Numbered from the stretch's first letter, positions 17,509 through 26,574 are shown. The stretch is DNA of 64,000 nucleotides from DASRHD01 sp035485575 (GCA_035485575.1 DATHNW010000001.1:21067-85066), one strand, 5' to 3'. Notes: generated by a model not told the origin, from the sequence alone. Translations and numbers: made by a program.

Positions 17509-18480
17509 ATGAAACTGATTACCACCATGTCGCTGCCCAATGATATCATTTCTTTTCTGCGCGACGAGGCCTACCTGACTCTCAGCCGGGAGGCCCTTTC
17601 CGAAGCGCTTCACGGTGTGGCCGTACACAAGGAGGAGGTCGCCAGCACGCGCCCACCCTTCGGCGTACTGGCCGCGCCCAGCACGGTCAAAACCTTCGAA
17701 CATTCGATGCGTACCGTGCTCGACAACGAGAGTTCGCTCGAAACCCGCCTGGCCAGAATCGACACCCTCGACCACTGGCTGAAGGCCACGCTGCACACCA
17801 AGCTGCATTATTATCTCTGGGAGGCATCGCAGGATTATCGCTACAGCGCGGAGGTGCTCTCCGCCATCGATACCTGGGAGCGGTTTGTCGATCCCTATGG
17901 CGACCGGTTGCAGGCCTTCGCCCGCGAATTGAAAAACACGGCCCGGGCGGTCGAGCGGAAGAAGGAAGGAACCCACGCCGTGTTTGATTTGCGCGCGGGT
18001 GCGATGGCCGAATTGCGGATTGCCGCCCTGAATCTTGACAGTGCCGCCGGGCAGCTGATCGACGCCGAGCGCAAGCTCAGCCAGGTCATCGCCGGGACGA
18101 TCTACGACAAGGTGCGCATCCTCCCGCCCTCTTTCGTTGACCTGGGCCAGTGGGTGGACCGGCTCACGCCGCTCTCCGACGATGAGCTCTTCGCCACCAC
18201 GCAGGCAATGGAAGCCGACGTGCGCTCGCTGCTCGCGAAGAAACTGGCGCCGCTCCACGCGCGCGCCGAGGCCGCCCGCGAGACGGTGGCAGACGCCGGG
18301 CGTCATTATTTCGAACAATACTGGGACCAGCTTCGCACCCATGCACTGACCTATTACGTGAAGGACCGCGAGGTGGACGAGGTGCTCGACGAGCTCACCC
18401 AGCGCTACGTCGTCGCCACCGCCCAACGCGGCCAGCAGATCCTGCAGGGCAAGGTCAACCCCTACCAGCACGAGCGCTGA
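17509..18480 (+). CDS. Hypothetical cytoplasmic helical protein
   Basis: I do not recognise this family. The 323-residue product has no signal peptide or membrane helix and is predominantly helical and charged, with long amphipathic stretches (AMAELRIAALNLDSAAGQLI, RSLLAKKLAPLHARAEAARE). Conserved-looking aromatic blocks are LHTKLHYYLWEASQDYRY and YFEQYWDQLRTHALTYYVKD. The ATG at 17509 or a second one at 17527 (MSLPNDIISFL) may be the start; the upstream palindrome and -35 favour 17527. Its GC content matches the chromosome, but its AT-rich leader resembles that of the iron-uptake locus. It lies just after the restriction-modification island, so a link with that system cannot be excluded. Confidence 0.7.
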   Translation: MKLITTMSLPNDIISFLRDEAYLTLSREALSEALHGVAVHKEEVASTRPPFGVLAAPSTVKTFEHSMRTVLDNESSLETRLARIDTLDHWLKATLHTKLHYYLWEASQDYRYSAEVLSAIDTWERFVDPYGDRLQAFARELKNTARAVERKKEGTHAVFDLRAGAMAELRIAALNLDSAAGQLIDAERKLSQVIAGTIYDKVRILPPSFVDLGQWVDRLTPLSDDELFATTQAMEADVRSLLAKKLAPLHARAEAARETVADAGRHYFEQYWDQLRTHALTYYVKDREVDEVLDELTQRYVVATAQRGQQILQGKVNPYQHER

Positions 18481-18606
18481 GCGCGGTCAGCAGGAGCAGG
18501 GAGTCAAGGGCGGCCGGTTCGCCGCAAAGGGAAAAAGGCCGGCGGGTCCCCCGGCCCTGCCCCGATTTTGCCCACCTACAGGGCAGGAAGACCGGCCGGC
18601 AGACCG

Positions 18607-18635
18607 TTGACAGCGCCTGCGCCATCCCGCAGCGT
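18607..18635 (+). promoter_or_regulatory. Weak promoter candidate upstream of korA
   Basis: A perfect TTGACA (18607-18612) is followed after 17 bases by CAGCGT (18630-18635), which fits the -10 consensus poorly. Its position 12 bases before the korA start is plausible. Just upstream, GGCCGG and CCGGCC flank an eight-base loop without a T tract, so that is not a clear terminator. Confidence 0.3.
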
Positions 18636-18646
18636 ACCGCACCCCC

Positions 18647-20503
18647 ATGGTCAGCCCCAGTTCCCCCCTGCCCGGCGCAAATGCCGCCGGCAACGGCAAT
18701 GTTCAAACGGTCCCCGATGCGGTCATCCGCCTCGCGGGCAATTCGCAGGATGGCATCCAGACCATCGGCGGTTTCCTCGCGCGCCTCGCCGGCCGCAGCG
18801 ACCAGGAGGTGATGACCTACATGACGATCCCGTCCACCATTTCCGGCGGGCCGTCGATCTTCCAGGTGCGCATGGGCACCGGCGAAATTCTCTCCGCCGG
18901 CGACCAGGCGGACTTCCTCGTGGCCTTTTACCAGCACAGCTACGACGCGCACGTGAACTCCCTGCGCCCGGGCGGCGTGCTTGTCTACGACAGCGACCAC
19001 GTGAAACCGAATCCCGACGACCGGCGCTTCACCGCGGTCGGCATCCCCATCACCGGCCGCACGGTCGAGGCCGTGGGCGGCGCCTCAAAGGACAAGGGTA
19101 AAAATATTTTCGTGCTCGGGTTGCTCGCGCGCGCCTTCAACCTCGACGTGGAAAAACTCCGCACGCTCGTGCAGGAGCGCTTCGGCGGCCGCGCCGAGGA
19201 CATCGTGCGCAACGCCATGCTCGCCTTCGATGCCGGCTACGCGCTGCCGGTCGAAAACCTCCTCGGCCATTGCTACCGTTTCGACCACAAGCCGCGGGTC
19301 ACTTCCGGGCGCCCGCAGGTCACGATGGACGGCAACACCGCGCTCGGCTACGGCCTCCTCGCCGCCGGTGTGCGCCATGGCGCGGGTTATCCCATCACAC
19401 CGTGGTCCTCGATCATGGAAATGCTCCGCACCGAGCTGCCGAAATACGGCGGCGTCTTCGTGCAGGCGGAGGATGAGCTCGCCGCGGTGTCGCTCGCGCT
19501 CGGTTTCGCCTACTCCGGCCACCTTTCCGTCACCGGCAGCTCCGGCCCCGGCCTTTCGCTCAAGATGGAAGCCCTTGGCTGGGCTGTGATGTCCGAGATG
19601 CCGCTCATCGTGATCAACGTCCAGCGCGGCGGCCCCAGCACCGGCCTGCCGACCAACGTCGAGCAGAGCGATCTCCTGCAGGCCATCTACGGCAGCCATG
19701 GCGACACGCCCCGCGTCGTGCTCGCGCCGCGCGACGTCGAGGACTGCTTCTACCTCGCGCTCGAGGCCGGCCGCATCGCGCGCGAATATAGCACGCCCGT
19801 CATCATCCTTTCCGACCTGGCGCTGGCCACCCGCATCGAGGCGTTCGAGGAGCCCGACCTGAAAAAACTCATGGCCGATCCGAAGCCGGACCTCGCCGCG
19901 CGCGGCACCGACTACAAGCCCTATCCGCTCGACCGCACGACCCGCCATGCGCCGCCCGGCTCGCGCATCGAGAGCGGCATCTATCCGGTCGTCACCGGCC
20001 TCGAGCATGACGAGATGGGCCACCCGACGGCCAATCCCGCCCTGCACGTCAAGATGACCGCCAAGCGCCGCGAGAAAATCAAGCACCTCGCCGCCTCGCT
20101 CCCGCTGCCGGAAATTTACGGCGACGCCGAGGGCGACGTCCTCGTGGTCGGCTGGGGCTCGACGTTCGGGCCGGTGCGCGAAGCGGTGAAACGGGTCCGC
20201 ACCGATGGCGTCAAGGCCGCCCAGATCCACCTGCGCAACCTTCATCCGCTGCCCAACGGGCTTGATGAAATTTTCCGCCGTTATCGCGAGGTGCTGGTCG
20301 TCGAGATGAATGACGAGGGCCTCTACGGCTACGGCCAGCTGGCCATGCTCCTGCGCGCCCGGTACGCGAATCCCGCCATCCGCAGCATCACCAAGACGGA
20401 CGGCCTCACCTTCAAGGTCCGCGAAATCGTCGAGGGTGTCGGCCGGCACCTGGCCTTCGGCTCGTTGCGCGACACGCCCGTCACCCCGCCGGCCCGCGGC
20501 TGA
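18647..20503 (+). CDS. korA: 2-oxoacid:acceptor (ferredoxin) oxidoreductase, fused gamma-alpha subunit
   Basis: With KorB this enzyme oxidatively decarboxylates a 2-oxoacid such as 2-oxoglutarate or pyruvate to the acyl-CoA and reduces ferredoxin. The 618-residue chain starts with a gamma domain (residues about 25-200) and continues with the alpha domain (GNTALGYGLLAAGVRHGAG, YPITPWSSIMEML, TGSSGPGLSLKMEALGWAVM, NVQRGGPSTGLPTNVEQSDL). In the gamma domain the usual GxGGQG glycine loop reads AGNSQDGIQTIGG, a divergence seen in some bacterial Kor enzymes. KorB follows after 36 bases. The substrate is not decided by sequence; 2-oxoglutarate is the usual assignment for this fused form. Confidence 0.93.
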   Translation: MVSPSSPLPGANAAGNGNVQTVPDAVIRLAGNSQDGIQTIGGFLARLAGRSDQEVMTYMTIPSTISGGPSIFQVRMGTGEILSAGDQADFLVAFYQHSYDAHVNSLRPGGVLVYDSDHVKPNPDDRRFTAVGIPITGRTVEAVGGASKDKGKNIFVLGLLARAFNLDVEKLRTLVQERFGGRAEDIVRNAMLAFDAGYALPVENLLGHCYRFDHKPRVTSGRPQVTMDGNTALGYGLLAAGVRHGAGYPITPWSSIMEMLRTELPKYGGVFVQAEDELAAVSLALGFAYSGHLSVTGSSGPGLSLKMEALGWAVMSEMPLIVINVQRGGPSTGLPTNVEQSDLLQAIYGSHGDTPRVVLAPRDVEDCFYLALEAGRIAREYSTPVIILSDLALATRIEAFEEPDLKKLMADPKPDLAARGTDYKPYPLDRTTRHAPPGSRIESGIYPVVTGLEHDEMGHPTANPALHVKMTAKRREKIKHLAASLPLPEIYGDAEGDVLVVGWGSTFGPVREAVKRVRTDGVKAAQIHLRNLHPLPNGLDEIFRRYREVLVVEMNDEGLYGYGQLAMLLRARYANPAIRSITKTDGLTFKVREIVEGVGRHLAFGSLRDTPVTPPARG

Positions 20504-20539
20504 AGCGACTCCACTTTAAACCACCACCATTCCGACCCC

Positions 20540-21502
20540 ATGACCGCCCTGCCCGCCACCGCCCCGGTGCTGCCCGTTTCGCCCCCGACCAACGGCGCAC
20601 GCCAGCCGCTCACGAAAAAAGCCCTCACCGCCGACCATCCGACGTGGTGCCCCGGCTGCGGCGACTTCGCCGTGCTTGCCGCGTTCTACCGCGTGCTCGA
20701 GAAGCTCCAGTACCCGCACGAGAACATCGTCACCTTCGCCGGTATCGGCTGCTCGTCGCGGTTCCCTTATTTCGTCAACACCCATGGCGGCCATTACATC
20801 CACGGCCGCTCGCTGCCCTTTGCCGCGGGCATCAGCCTCGGCCGCGACGACCTCCACGTCTTCGTCTTCGGCGGCGACGGCGACGGTTTTTCCATCGGCG
20901 GCAACCACCTCGTCCACACCGCGCGCAAGAACGTCCGGCTGACCTACGTCATCATGGACAACTTCGTCTACGGCCTGACCAAGAAGCAGACCTCGCCCAC
21001 CTCGCCCATCGGCTTCAAGTCGAAGACCGATCCCACCGGCGCGATGGACCAGCCGATCAACCCGATGCGCACGCTCGTCAACACCGGCGCCACCTTCATC
21101 GCGCGCAGCCATGCCACGCAGGTCAACCATATGATCGAGATGATGACGCGCGCCGCCCAGCACGACGGCTTCTCTGTCGTCGAGATCCTTTCCGAATGCG
21201 TCGAGTTTTACGCAGGGGCGTTCGATGCCGGCAATCCCCGCAAGGGCGGCGCGTTCCGCACTATCGAGCTGAAGAAGAACGACGGCACGCCCGAGGACGC
21301 ACAGCGCCACGACCCCACCGACGAGCTCGCCGCGTTCCGCCTCGCGCTCGAGCCGTGGCCGGGCCCCTTCGGCGTGTTCTACGAAGTGAAGCGCCCGACC
21401 AAGAACCGCCTCGAGGCCGACCTCATCGCCCGCACCCGTGAGAAGACCAGGGGCGCAGCCGACCTCGACCTGCTCTCGGCCAGCTTTGCCCGCCTGCGCT
21501 GA
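20540..21502 (+). CDS. korB: 2-oxoacid:acceptor (ferredoxin) oxidoreductase, beta subunit
   Basis: The 320-residue beta subunit binds thiamine pyrophosphate and one Fe-S cluster. Visible elements are the cluster cysteines in HPTWCPGCGDFAVL and GIGCSSRFPYF, and the TPP/Mg motif GGDGDGFSIGGNH with NFVYGLTKKQTSPTSP. Length and motif order match KorB of two-subunit enzymes. It is the second gene of the korAB operon; no delta (ferredoxin-like) subunit gene is present, so electrons should go to a separate ferredoxin. A convergent gene lies 21 bases after its stop. Confidence 0.95.
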   Translation: MTALPATAPVLPVSPPTNGARQPLTKKALTADHPTWCPGCGDFAVLAAFYRVLEKLQYPHENIVTFAGIGCSSRFPYFVNTHGGHYIHGRSLPFAAGISLGRDDLHVFVFGGDGDGFSIGGNHLVHTARKNVRLTYVIMDNFVYGLTKKQTSPTSPIGFKSKTDPTGAMDQPINPMRTLVNTGATFIARSHATQVNHMIEMMTRAAQHDGFSVVEILSECVEFYAGAFDAGNPRKGGAFRTIELKKNDGTPEDAQRHDPTDELAAFRLALEPWPGPFGVFYEVKRPTKNRLEADLIARTREKTRGAADLDLLSASFARLR

Positions 21503-21523
21503 CCGCCCGCCGCGACACCGGCT

Positions 21524-22255
21524 TCAGTAGTTCAACGATTTCAGCGCAAACGCGCCGGGATACTCGCGGTGGACCGCCTGCTGCAGCTGCCGCAGGTTGA
21601 GGATGGAGAGGTACTCCATGATGAACGGGATCGTGCCGCGCTCGGGAAAATAGATGCAGACCCGCCCGTTGAAAATGAACACCGCGGCCGCGCTTTGCAG
21701 CGTCTGGCCGTCCCTGACATAGGAAAACTGCACCACGTTCACCGGCCGGTGCGCGGCCAGCCGCGCACCCGCGCGTGTCGCGTCGCGGAACGCCGGCACC
21801 TCGTGCGTGGCCAGCACCTCCGGCGGATGCTCCTCGGGCGGCTGGGAAAAATCGTATCTATAAATTGGATACAATGGAACGATGCCCGGGTACCGCGCCA
21901 GGACGGGCGCCGCGACCCGGCCGACGTCCTCGCGGGACTCCGGCGGCACCTCCAGCGGCCGGAAGCCGAAATTGATGTCCCAGGCCCATAGCCGCCCTTC
22001 CAGTTCAAACACCGCGACCGCATGCCCGGCCACCACCTGCTCGTCCTCCTTCGCGCCCCATTGCAGCACGCGCACCCACGCGTCCGGGCCGTGGATTTCC
22101 TGGAAATGATCATAGAGGCAGACCGATTCCACGAAGCAGCCGTTGGCCACGCCGAGGGGCTCATGCGCAAAGGGCGGCTTCACCCCCGCGGCCGGCGCCG
22201 GGAGCCGGACCAGGAAAAACAGGGCCAGCCAGACAATGCCATGGATTCGTCTCAC
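21524..22255 (-). CDS. Secreted hypothetical protein with possible papain-like Cys-His-Asp arrangement
   Basis: The 243-residue protein has a signal peptide (IVWLALFFLVRLPAPAAG) and no further membrane helix. Three blocks resemble the order of a cysteine-protease or transglutaminase active site: NGCFVESVCLYDHF, then VVAGHAVAVFELEG, then LWAWDINFGFRPL. This is suggestive only and the family was not identified. The C-terminal half has beta-like segments (VNVVQFSYVRDGQTLQ, AVFIFNGRVCIYF). It stands alone between korB (convergent) and hflX (divergent). Confidence 0.65.
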   Translation of the reverse strand: MRRIHGIVWLALFFLVRLPAPAAGVKPPFAHEPLGVANGCFVESVCLYDHFQEIHGPDAWVRVLQWGAKEDEQVVAGHAVAVFELEGRLWAWDINFGFRPLEVPPESREDVGRVAAPVLARYPGIVPLYPIYRYDFSQPPEEHPPEVLATHEVPAFRDATRAGARLAAHRPVNVVQFSYVRDGQTLQSAAAVFIFNGRVCIYFPERGTIPFIMEYLSILNLRQLQQAVHREYPGAFALKSLNY

Positions 22256-22367
22256 GCCCTCCCTTAAATCGCCCGCCGCTTCCGCCGCAATCCTTTCGCG
22301 AGCCGGCCCGGCCTGACGCCATTTGACTCACGCGACTTCCCGCCGTAGGCTTTTTCTCCCAAAAATC

Positions 22368-23657
22368 GTGGCCGAACTTTTCGAAACCAAATCCCGCCTC
22401 CAGCGCGCATTTCTGGTCGGTGTCCAGACGCCCAAAATGCCGCCGGGCGAAGGCCAGGAGCTGCTGGACGAGCTGCGCGAGCTGGTCGAGACCCTTGGCC
22501 TGACCGTCGTGCGCTCCACTCTCATCGCGCTGCGCACGCCCGTGCCCGCCCTGCTGATCGGCAGCGGCAAGGCGCAGGAGCTTTCCGACCTGGCGCACGA
22601 GGACGACGCCGATGTGATCATTTTCGACGAGGACCTCTCGCCGGCGCAGCAGCGCAACTGGGAAAAGCTCTCCGAACTCGCCGTCATCGACCGCCAGGAG
22701 GTCATTCTCGAAGTGTTTGCCGACCGCGCGCATACCCGCGAGGCCATCCTCCAGGTCGCGCTCGCCCGGCAGGAATACTCGCTCCCGCGCCTCAAGCGCG
22801 CCTGGACCCATCTCTCGCGCCAGCGCGGCGGCGGCACCGGCGCGCGCGGCCAGGGTGAAACCCAGCTGGAGAACGACCGACGCCTCGTGCGCGACCGCAT
22901 CGCACACCTGCGCGAGCAGATCGCCGGGGTCGTCCAGCAGCGCGGCGTGCAGCGCGCGCGCCGCATGCGCGTGCCCGTGCCCACCGCGGCCATCGTCGGC
23001 TATACCAACGCAGGCAAGTCCTCATTGCTCAACCGCCTTACCGGCGCCGCCGTCTTCGTCGAGGACAAGCTCTTCGCCACGCTCGATCCCACGACGCGCC
23101 AGCTCCTGCTCCGCAACAACCAGAAGCTGCTCGTGACCGACACCGTCGGCTTCATCCGCCGCCTGCCGCACGGCCTGGTCGAGGCCTTCAAGGCCACGCT
23201 TGAGGAGGTCGTCGTGGCCGACTTTCTCATCCACGTGCTTGATGCGACCAATCCCAACATCGAGAAGCACCACGCCACCACGCTCGGCGTCCTGCGGGAG
23301 CTCGGCGCCGACGACAAGCCCACCCTCACCCTCTTCAACAAAACCGACGCCGCCGACACTCGCGCCCTCGCGCACGCCCGCACGCTCGCGCCCGACGGGC
23401 TTTTCATTTCGGCCAAGACCGGCGCCGGCCTCGACGCGCTCCTCGACCGCTGCGCCGAGCTCATCGCCGGCCGGCTCGGCATCAGCGCATTGCTCGTGCC
23501 GCATGACCGTTACGATGTCATCGCCCGCCTGCACGAGTTCGGCCACATCCACGATCAGGAGCACCGCGACGAAGGCGTGTTCATCCACGGTCGCTTTCCC
23601 CCCGCGCAGGCCGGCTTCTTCGCGCCGTTCATCCTCGCCAACGGCAAGTCCGCCTGA
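22368..23657 (+). CDS. hflX: GTPase HflX
   Basis: HflX is a ribosome-associated GTPase that splits stalled or stressed 70S ribosomes. The N-terminal HflX domain (residues about 1-190) includes PVPALLIGSGKAQELSDL and the signature GGGTGARGQGETQLE. The GTPase domain follows with G1 GYTNAGKSSLLNRL, G3 DTVGFIRRLP and G4 NKTD. The GTG at 22368 was chosen (429 residues); an in-frame TTG at 22323 would add 15 residues with no family match. It is preceded by a divergent gene and followed by a convergent YdcF-type gene. Confidence 0.95.
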   Translation: MAELFETKSRLQRAFLVGVQTPKMPPGEGQELLDELRELVETLGLTVVRSTLIALRTPVPALLIGSGKAQELSDLAHEDDADVIIFDEDLSPAQQRNWEKLSELAVIDRQEVILEVFADRAHTREAILQVALARQEYSLPRLKRAWTHLSRQRGGGTGARGQGETQLENDRRLVRDRIAHLREQIAGVVQQRGVQRARRMRVPVPTAAIVGYTNAGKSSLLNRLTGAAVFVEDKLFATLDPTTRQLLLRNNQKLLVTDTVGFIRRLPHGLVEAFKATLEEVVVADFLIHVLDATNPNIEKHHATTLGVLRELGADDKPTLTLFNKTDAADTRALAHARTLAPDGLFISAKTGAGLDALLDRCAELIAGRLGISALLVPHDRYDVIARLHEFGHIHDQEHRDEGVFIHGRFPPAQAGFFAPFILANGKSA

Positions 23658-23663
23658 CGGCGT

Positions 23664-24422
23664 TCATTCGGGCCGGAAAACCACGTAATAAATCCGCCCG
23701 TAGAATTCGCGCAGCGCCTGCTCCGTCACCGCCAGCGCATCCGGATGCGGCAGGAAATCGATCAGCGTCAGCCGCCGGCGCGGATCGCGCTGGAAATCGA
23801 CCGGGAACGGGGTGAAATCCACCCCCGCGCGGGTGAAGAGCCACGCGGCGCGCGGCATGTGCCAGGCCGAGGTCACGAGCAGCACGTGCTTCCAGCCGTA
23901 TTCACGGCACATCCTTGCGGCGGAGCGGGCTTCGTCGGCCGTGTCGCCCACCATCGGCGTGAGCACGATTTTTTCCGCCGGCACGCCCGCCGCGATGGCC
24001 TGTTCGCGCAGAAGCTCGCCCTCCGTCACGCGGAGTTTCTCCCAGGGAAAGCTCGCCCGTGAAAAAACGATATGGGCCGCCTTGCCCGCCCGCACCAACG
24101 CCACGCCCGTGGTGAAACGGTCCACCGCCTCGCCCCAAGAAGGGAAGTCCGCGCCCGGATGGTTGCGGCCCAGAATGCCGCCGAGCACGATCACCGCGTC
24201 CGCCGGCGCGCAACCCACGATGGTCTGCACCGGGTAACGGTCCTCCAGCCGGCCGATGAGCGCATCAGCCACGACCGGCATGCTCGCGATGTAGAGCAGC
24301 GCCAGTACCGCCATGATCAGCCGCCGGCGCCATTTTTCAAAAACGAGCGCCAGGGCCAGCAGCAGGCAGGACAACCCGGTGGGCAGCACGAAAACCGGGA
24401 GCAATTTGTGCAGAAAAAGCAT
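23664..24422 (-). CDS. YdcF/SanA-family (DUF218) envelope protein
   Basis: The 252-residue protein has two N-terminal hydrophobic helices (LPTGLSCLLLALALVF and LIMAVLALLYIASMPV) that anchor it in the inner membrane, followed by the DUF218 domain. Family marks are DAVIVLGGILG, the GVALVRAGKAAHIVFSRAS strand-helix and HVLLVTSAWHMPRAAWLF near residue 185. E. coli relatives ElyC and SanA affect peptidoglycan or envelope integrity; the enzymatic activity is unknown. Its 3' end converges on hflX with six bases between. Confidence 0.9.
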   Translation of the reverse strand: MLFLHKLLPVFVLPTGLSCLLLALALVFEKWRRRLIMAVLALLYIASMPVVADALIGRLEDRYPVQTIVGCAPADAVIVLGGILGRNHPGADFPSWGEAVDRFTTGVALVRAGKAAHIVFSRASFPWEKLRVTEGELLREQAIAAGVPAEKIVLTPMVGDTADEARSAARMCREYGWKHVLLVTSAWHMPRAAWLFTRAGVDFTPFPVDFQRDPRRRLTLIDFLPHPDALAVTEQALREFYGRIYYVVFRPE

Positions 24423-24597
24423 GATGGCGGGCTGGATTTAATCCGGGCGGAAAAGGCGCGCAAGCGAGACAAAAAAGCCGCGGATCACAAGCCGCCATTT
24501 GCCGGGCGGATCACTCGTTTTCATGCCGGCAGGCTGCTTGGTCGATCGAAAGCCCATCAACAAGCTTGGGGCATTCGGCGCGGCTCTCGTGATGGAA

Positions 24598-24671
24598 TGG
24601 CTGCCCGGCATGGATTCGAACCATGACTAGGCGAGTCAAAGTCGCCTGTGCTACCATTACACCACCAGGCA
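24598..24671 (-). tRNA. tRNA-Gln (anticodon TTG)
   Basis: Read on the minus strand this 74-base sequence folds as a tRNA. The acceptor stem is TGCCTGG with CCGGGCA, followed by a G discriminator and an encoded CCA. The anticodon arm is GGCGA-CTTTGAC-TCGCC with anticodon TTG, and the T arm contains GGTTCGAATCC. The anticodon reads CAA, glutamine. No tRNA neighbours or integration scar were seen around it. Confidence 0.95.
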
Positions 24672-24846
24672 GTGGAAAGGGCAGTAAGCTGGGCCGCGGG
24701 GGGCGCGGGTCAAGGCGGGAATGCTCCGGGGATGAAAGGAGCGCTGATCCGTGGCCAGTTCGATTTGCGGCAATGCCTCGGCCATTCACACAAGCGAATG
24801 GCCTGACATGCATGAAGAACCGACGGGGCGACACTCGCCCCGGTCC

Positions 24847-26370
24847 TCACGCCCGGCTTGGCAGCAGGAAGAGCAGCACCGCGAAGAAATGGCAGGCGCT
24901 GCCGCCGAGCACGAAAGCATGCCAGACCGCGTGATGATAGCGCAGGCGTTTCCACAGATAGAATATGGCGCCCACGGTGTAGCAAAGCGCACCGGCCAGC
25001 AGCAGCCAGATCGCGCCTTCCGGCACGGCGGCCAGCAATGGCTTGACGGCCACGATGAGCAGCCAGCCCACGGACAGGTAGGCGACCAGCGAAGCCACGC
25101 GGAAACGGTTGGGAAACAGGAATTGCACGCACACGCCGATCGCGCAAAGGCCCCAAATGATGCCGAAAAGCGTCCAACCCCAAGGCCCGCGCAGGCTCAC
25201 GAGCAGAAAGGGCGTGTAGGTCCCCGCCACGAGCAAAAACGCCGTGGCATAGTCGAGCTTGAGAAAAAAGTCCTTCCAGTGCGCCGCACGCACGCTGTGG
25301 TAAAGCGTCGAAGCCGCGTAAAGCAGGAACAGCGTGACGCCGAACACCGTGAAGCTGACGATGTGCCAGGCATTGCCGCGCAGGCTGGCGAAAACGACCA
25401 GCAGCGTCAGCGCCGCGATGCTCAATAGCAGCCCCAGCCCGTGAGTCAGGCAGTGGGCGATCTCTTCGCCACGGGTATAGACGGCGGCCTTGGATTCGGC
25501 CGGCTGGCCGGCCTGGGCGCGCAAACGCCGTTCTTTGACCAGCGCGTCGCTCTTCTCGTCACACCAGCGGATGAACGCGCAGGGACGCGGGCTTTGAAAT
25601 TCCGACGACTCCCACTCCGAGCCATCCATATAAAGTGTCTTGGGGATGATGCAGGTGCCAAAGGCCCAGTCGGCGAGCGGAATCGTGAAGAAACCGGAGA
25701 TCGCCTCGTTGCAATCGATCACCGCATGATGCCGCAGGTGAAAGCTGTAGACCTTCCGCCAGAACCAGCCCAGCCGGCGGTGCTCGATGAGCGGCGCCCA
25801 TTTTTCGAATGACCAATGCTCGATCGCATGAAACACCTCGTAAAGCGTGAGGGACATTGCGAGCGCCGCATACCCGGAAAAAAACCAGGGAAAGGAAGGC
25901 ATGAGCCATTGGCAGAGCACCAGCAGGGGCGTCACCACCAGGGCAAATACCGCCAGCGAATACCAGGGAAAGAAGGAGGCTTCCTTTTGCTCGGGCTGGG
26001 TGATCGGGTAGATGTTTTCAACAAACGGAACCTCCCGGCCCTCGGGCGTCCGCCGCCGGCCGATGCGCGTGAGGCTGTGATGCTTCGTATGCTGCCGGTA
26101 AAAGCGGCTCAAAAACGGCACCACGGGCTTGTGCAAGACATACCGGTGGAAGAAAAACTCGACGAAGCAGTTGAAGACGGAGATCGCGAGGATCACCACG
26201 CCATATTTCCACAGGCCCGCCGAAACCTGCGCGTGCCAGACCGCGCGGGGCGCGGTGAACTTCAAGATGAAACCAATGCCCACCAGGGTGGCGGCAATGG
26301 TAAGGGCAAAAAGCGGGAGCGACAGCTCCTCCTCGCCCTCGTGATCTCTGGCAATGTCGGAATGAGACAC
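24847..26370 (-). CDS. Fusion of a fatty acid hydroxylase/sterol desaturase domain with a hemolysin III (PAQR) domain
   Basis: The 507-residue integral membrane protein joins two families usually encoded separately. Residues about 1-270 form a di-iron hydroxylase/desaturase domain with the full histidine set: HRYVLH, RQHTKHHSL, VFHAIEHW and FHLRHHAVI. Residues about 295-507 form a seven-helix hemolysin III/PAQR domain with GEEIAHCLTHG, ASTLYHSVR and YHHAVWHAFVLGGSACHFF. The linker SPRPCAFIRWCDEKSDALVK is short and charged. The start is a GTG. PAQR proteins are linked to lipid or ceramide hydrolysis and the first domain to lipid hydroxylation, so a two-step membrane-lipid modification is a fair inference. 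No frameshift is visible; the reading frame is continuous. Confidence 0.88.
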   Translation of the reverse strand: MSHSDIARDHEGEEELSLPLFALTIAATLVGIGFILKFTAPRAVWHAQVSAGLWKYGVVILAISVFNCFVEFFFHRYVLHKPVVPFLSRFYRQHTKHHSLTRIGRRRTPEGREVPFVENIYPITQPEQKEASFFPWYSLAVFALVVTPLLVLCQWLMPSFPWFFSGYAALAMSLTLYEVFHAIEHWSFEKWAPLIEHRRLGWFWRKVYSFHLRHHAVIDCNEAISGFFTIPLADWAFGTCIIPKTLYMDGSEWESSEFQSPRPCAFIRWCDEKSDALVKERRLRAQAGQPAESKAAVYTRGEEIAHCLTHGLGLLLSIAALTLLVVFASLRGNAWHIVSFTVFGVTLFLLYAASTLYHSVRAAHWKDFFLKLDYATAFLLVAGTYTPFLLVSLRGPWGWTLFGIIWGLCAIGVCVQFLFPNRFRVASLVAYLSVGWLLIVAVKPLLAAVPEGAIWLLLAGALCYTVGAIFYLWKRLRYHHAVWHAFVLGGSACHFFAVLLFLLPSRA

Positions 26371-26574
26371 GGTATGGTGGTTAGTTGGAACGGTTGAGCG
26401 GGGGATTTTGCCTCAACCCAACGCAAGCGTGACGCGGCACGCCGGAGGGTCAAAGCGTTTTATCGGAAAACGATTACCAATAACAAAGGAGTGGCGGATG
26501 GAAATGGGGCCGGTGCGCGCCGCCGCATCTGATGCGCACGGCTGGCGATAACATCGGCCCATTTCGCGCTGGGT

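Noticed and set aside
24598..24671. tRNA-Gln as an integration site of a mobile element
   Set aside because: No integrase gene, no duplicated 3' tRNA end and no composition change were seen on either side.
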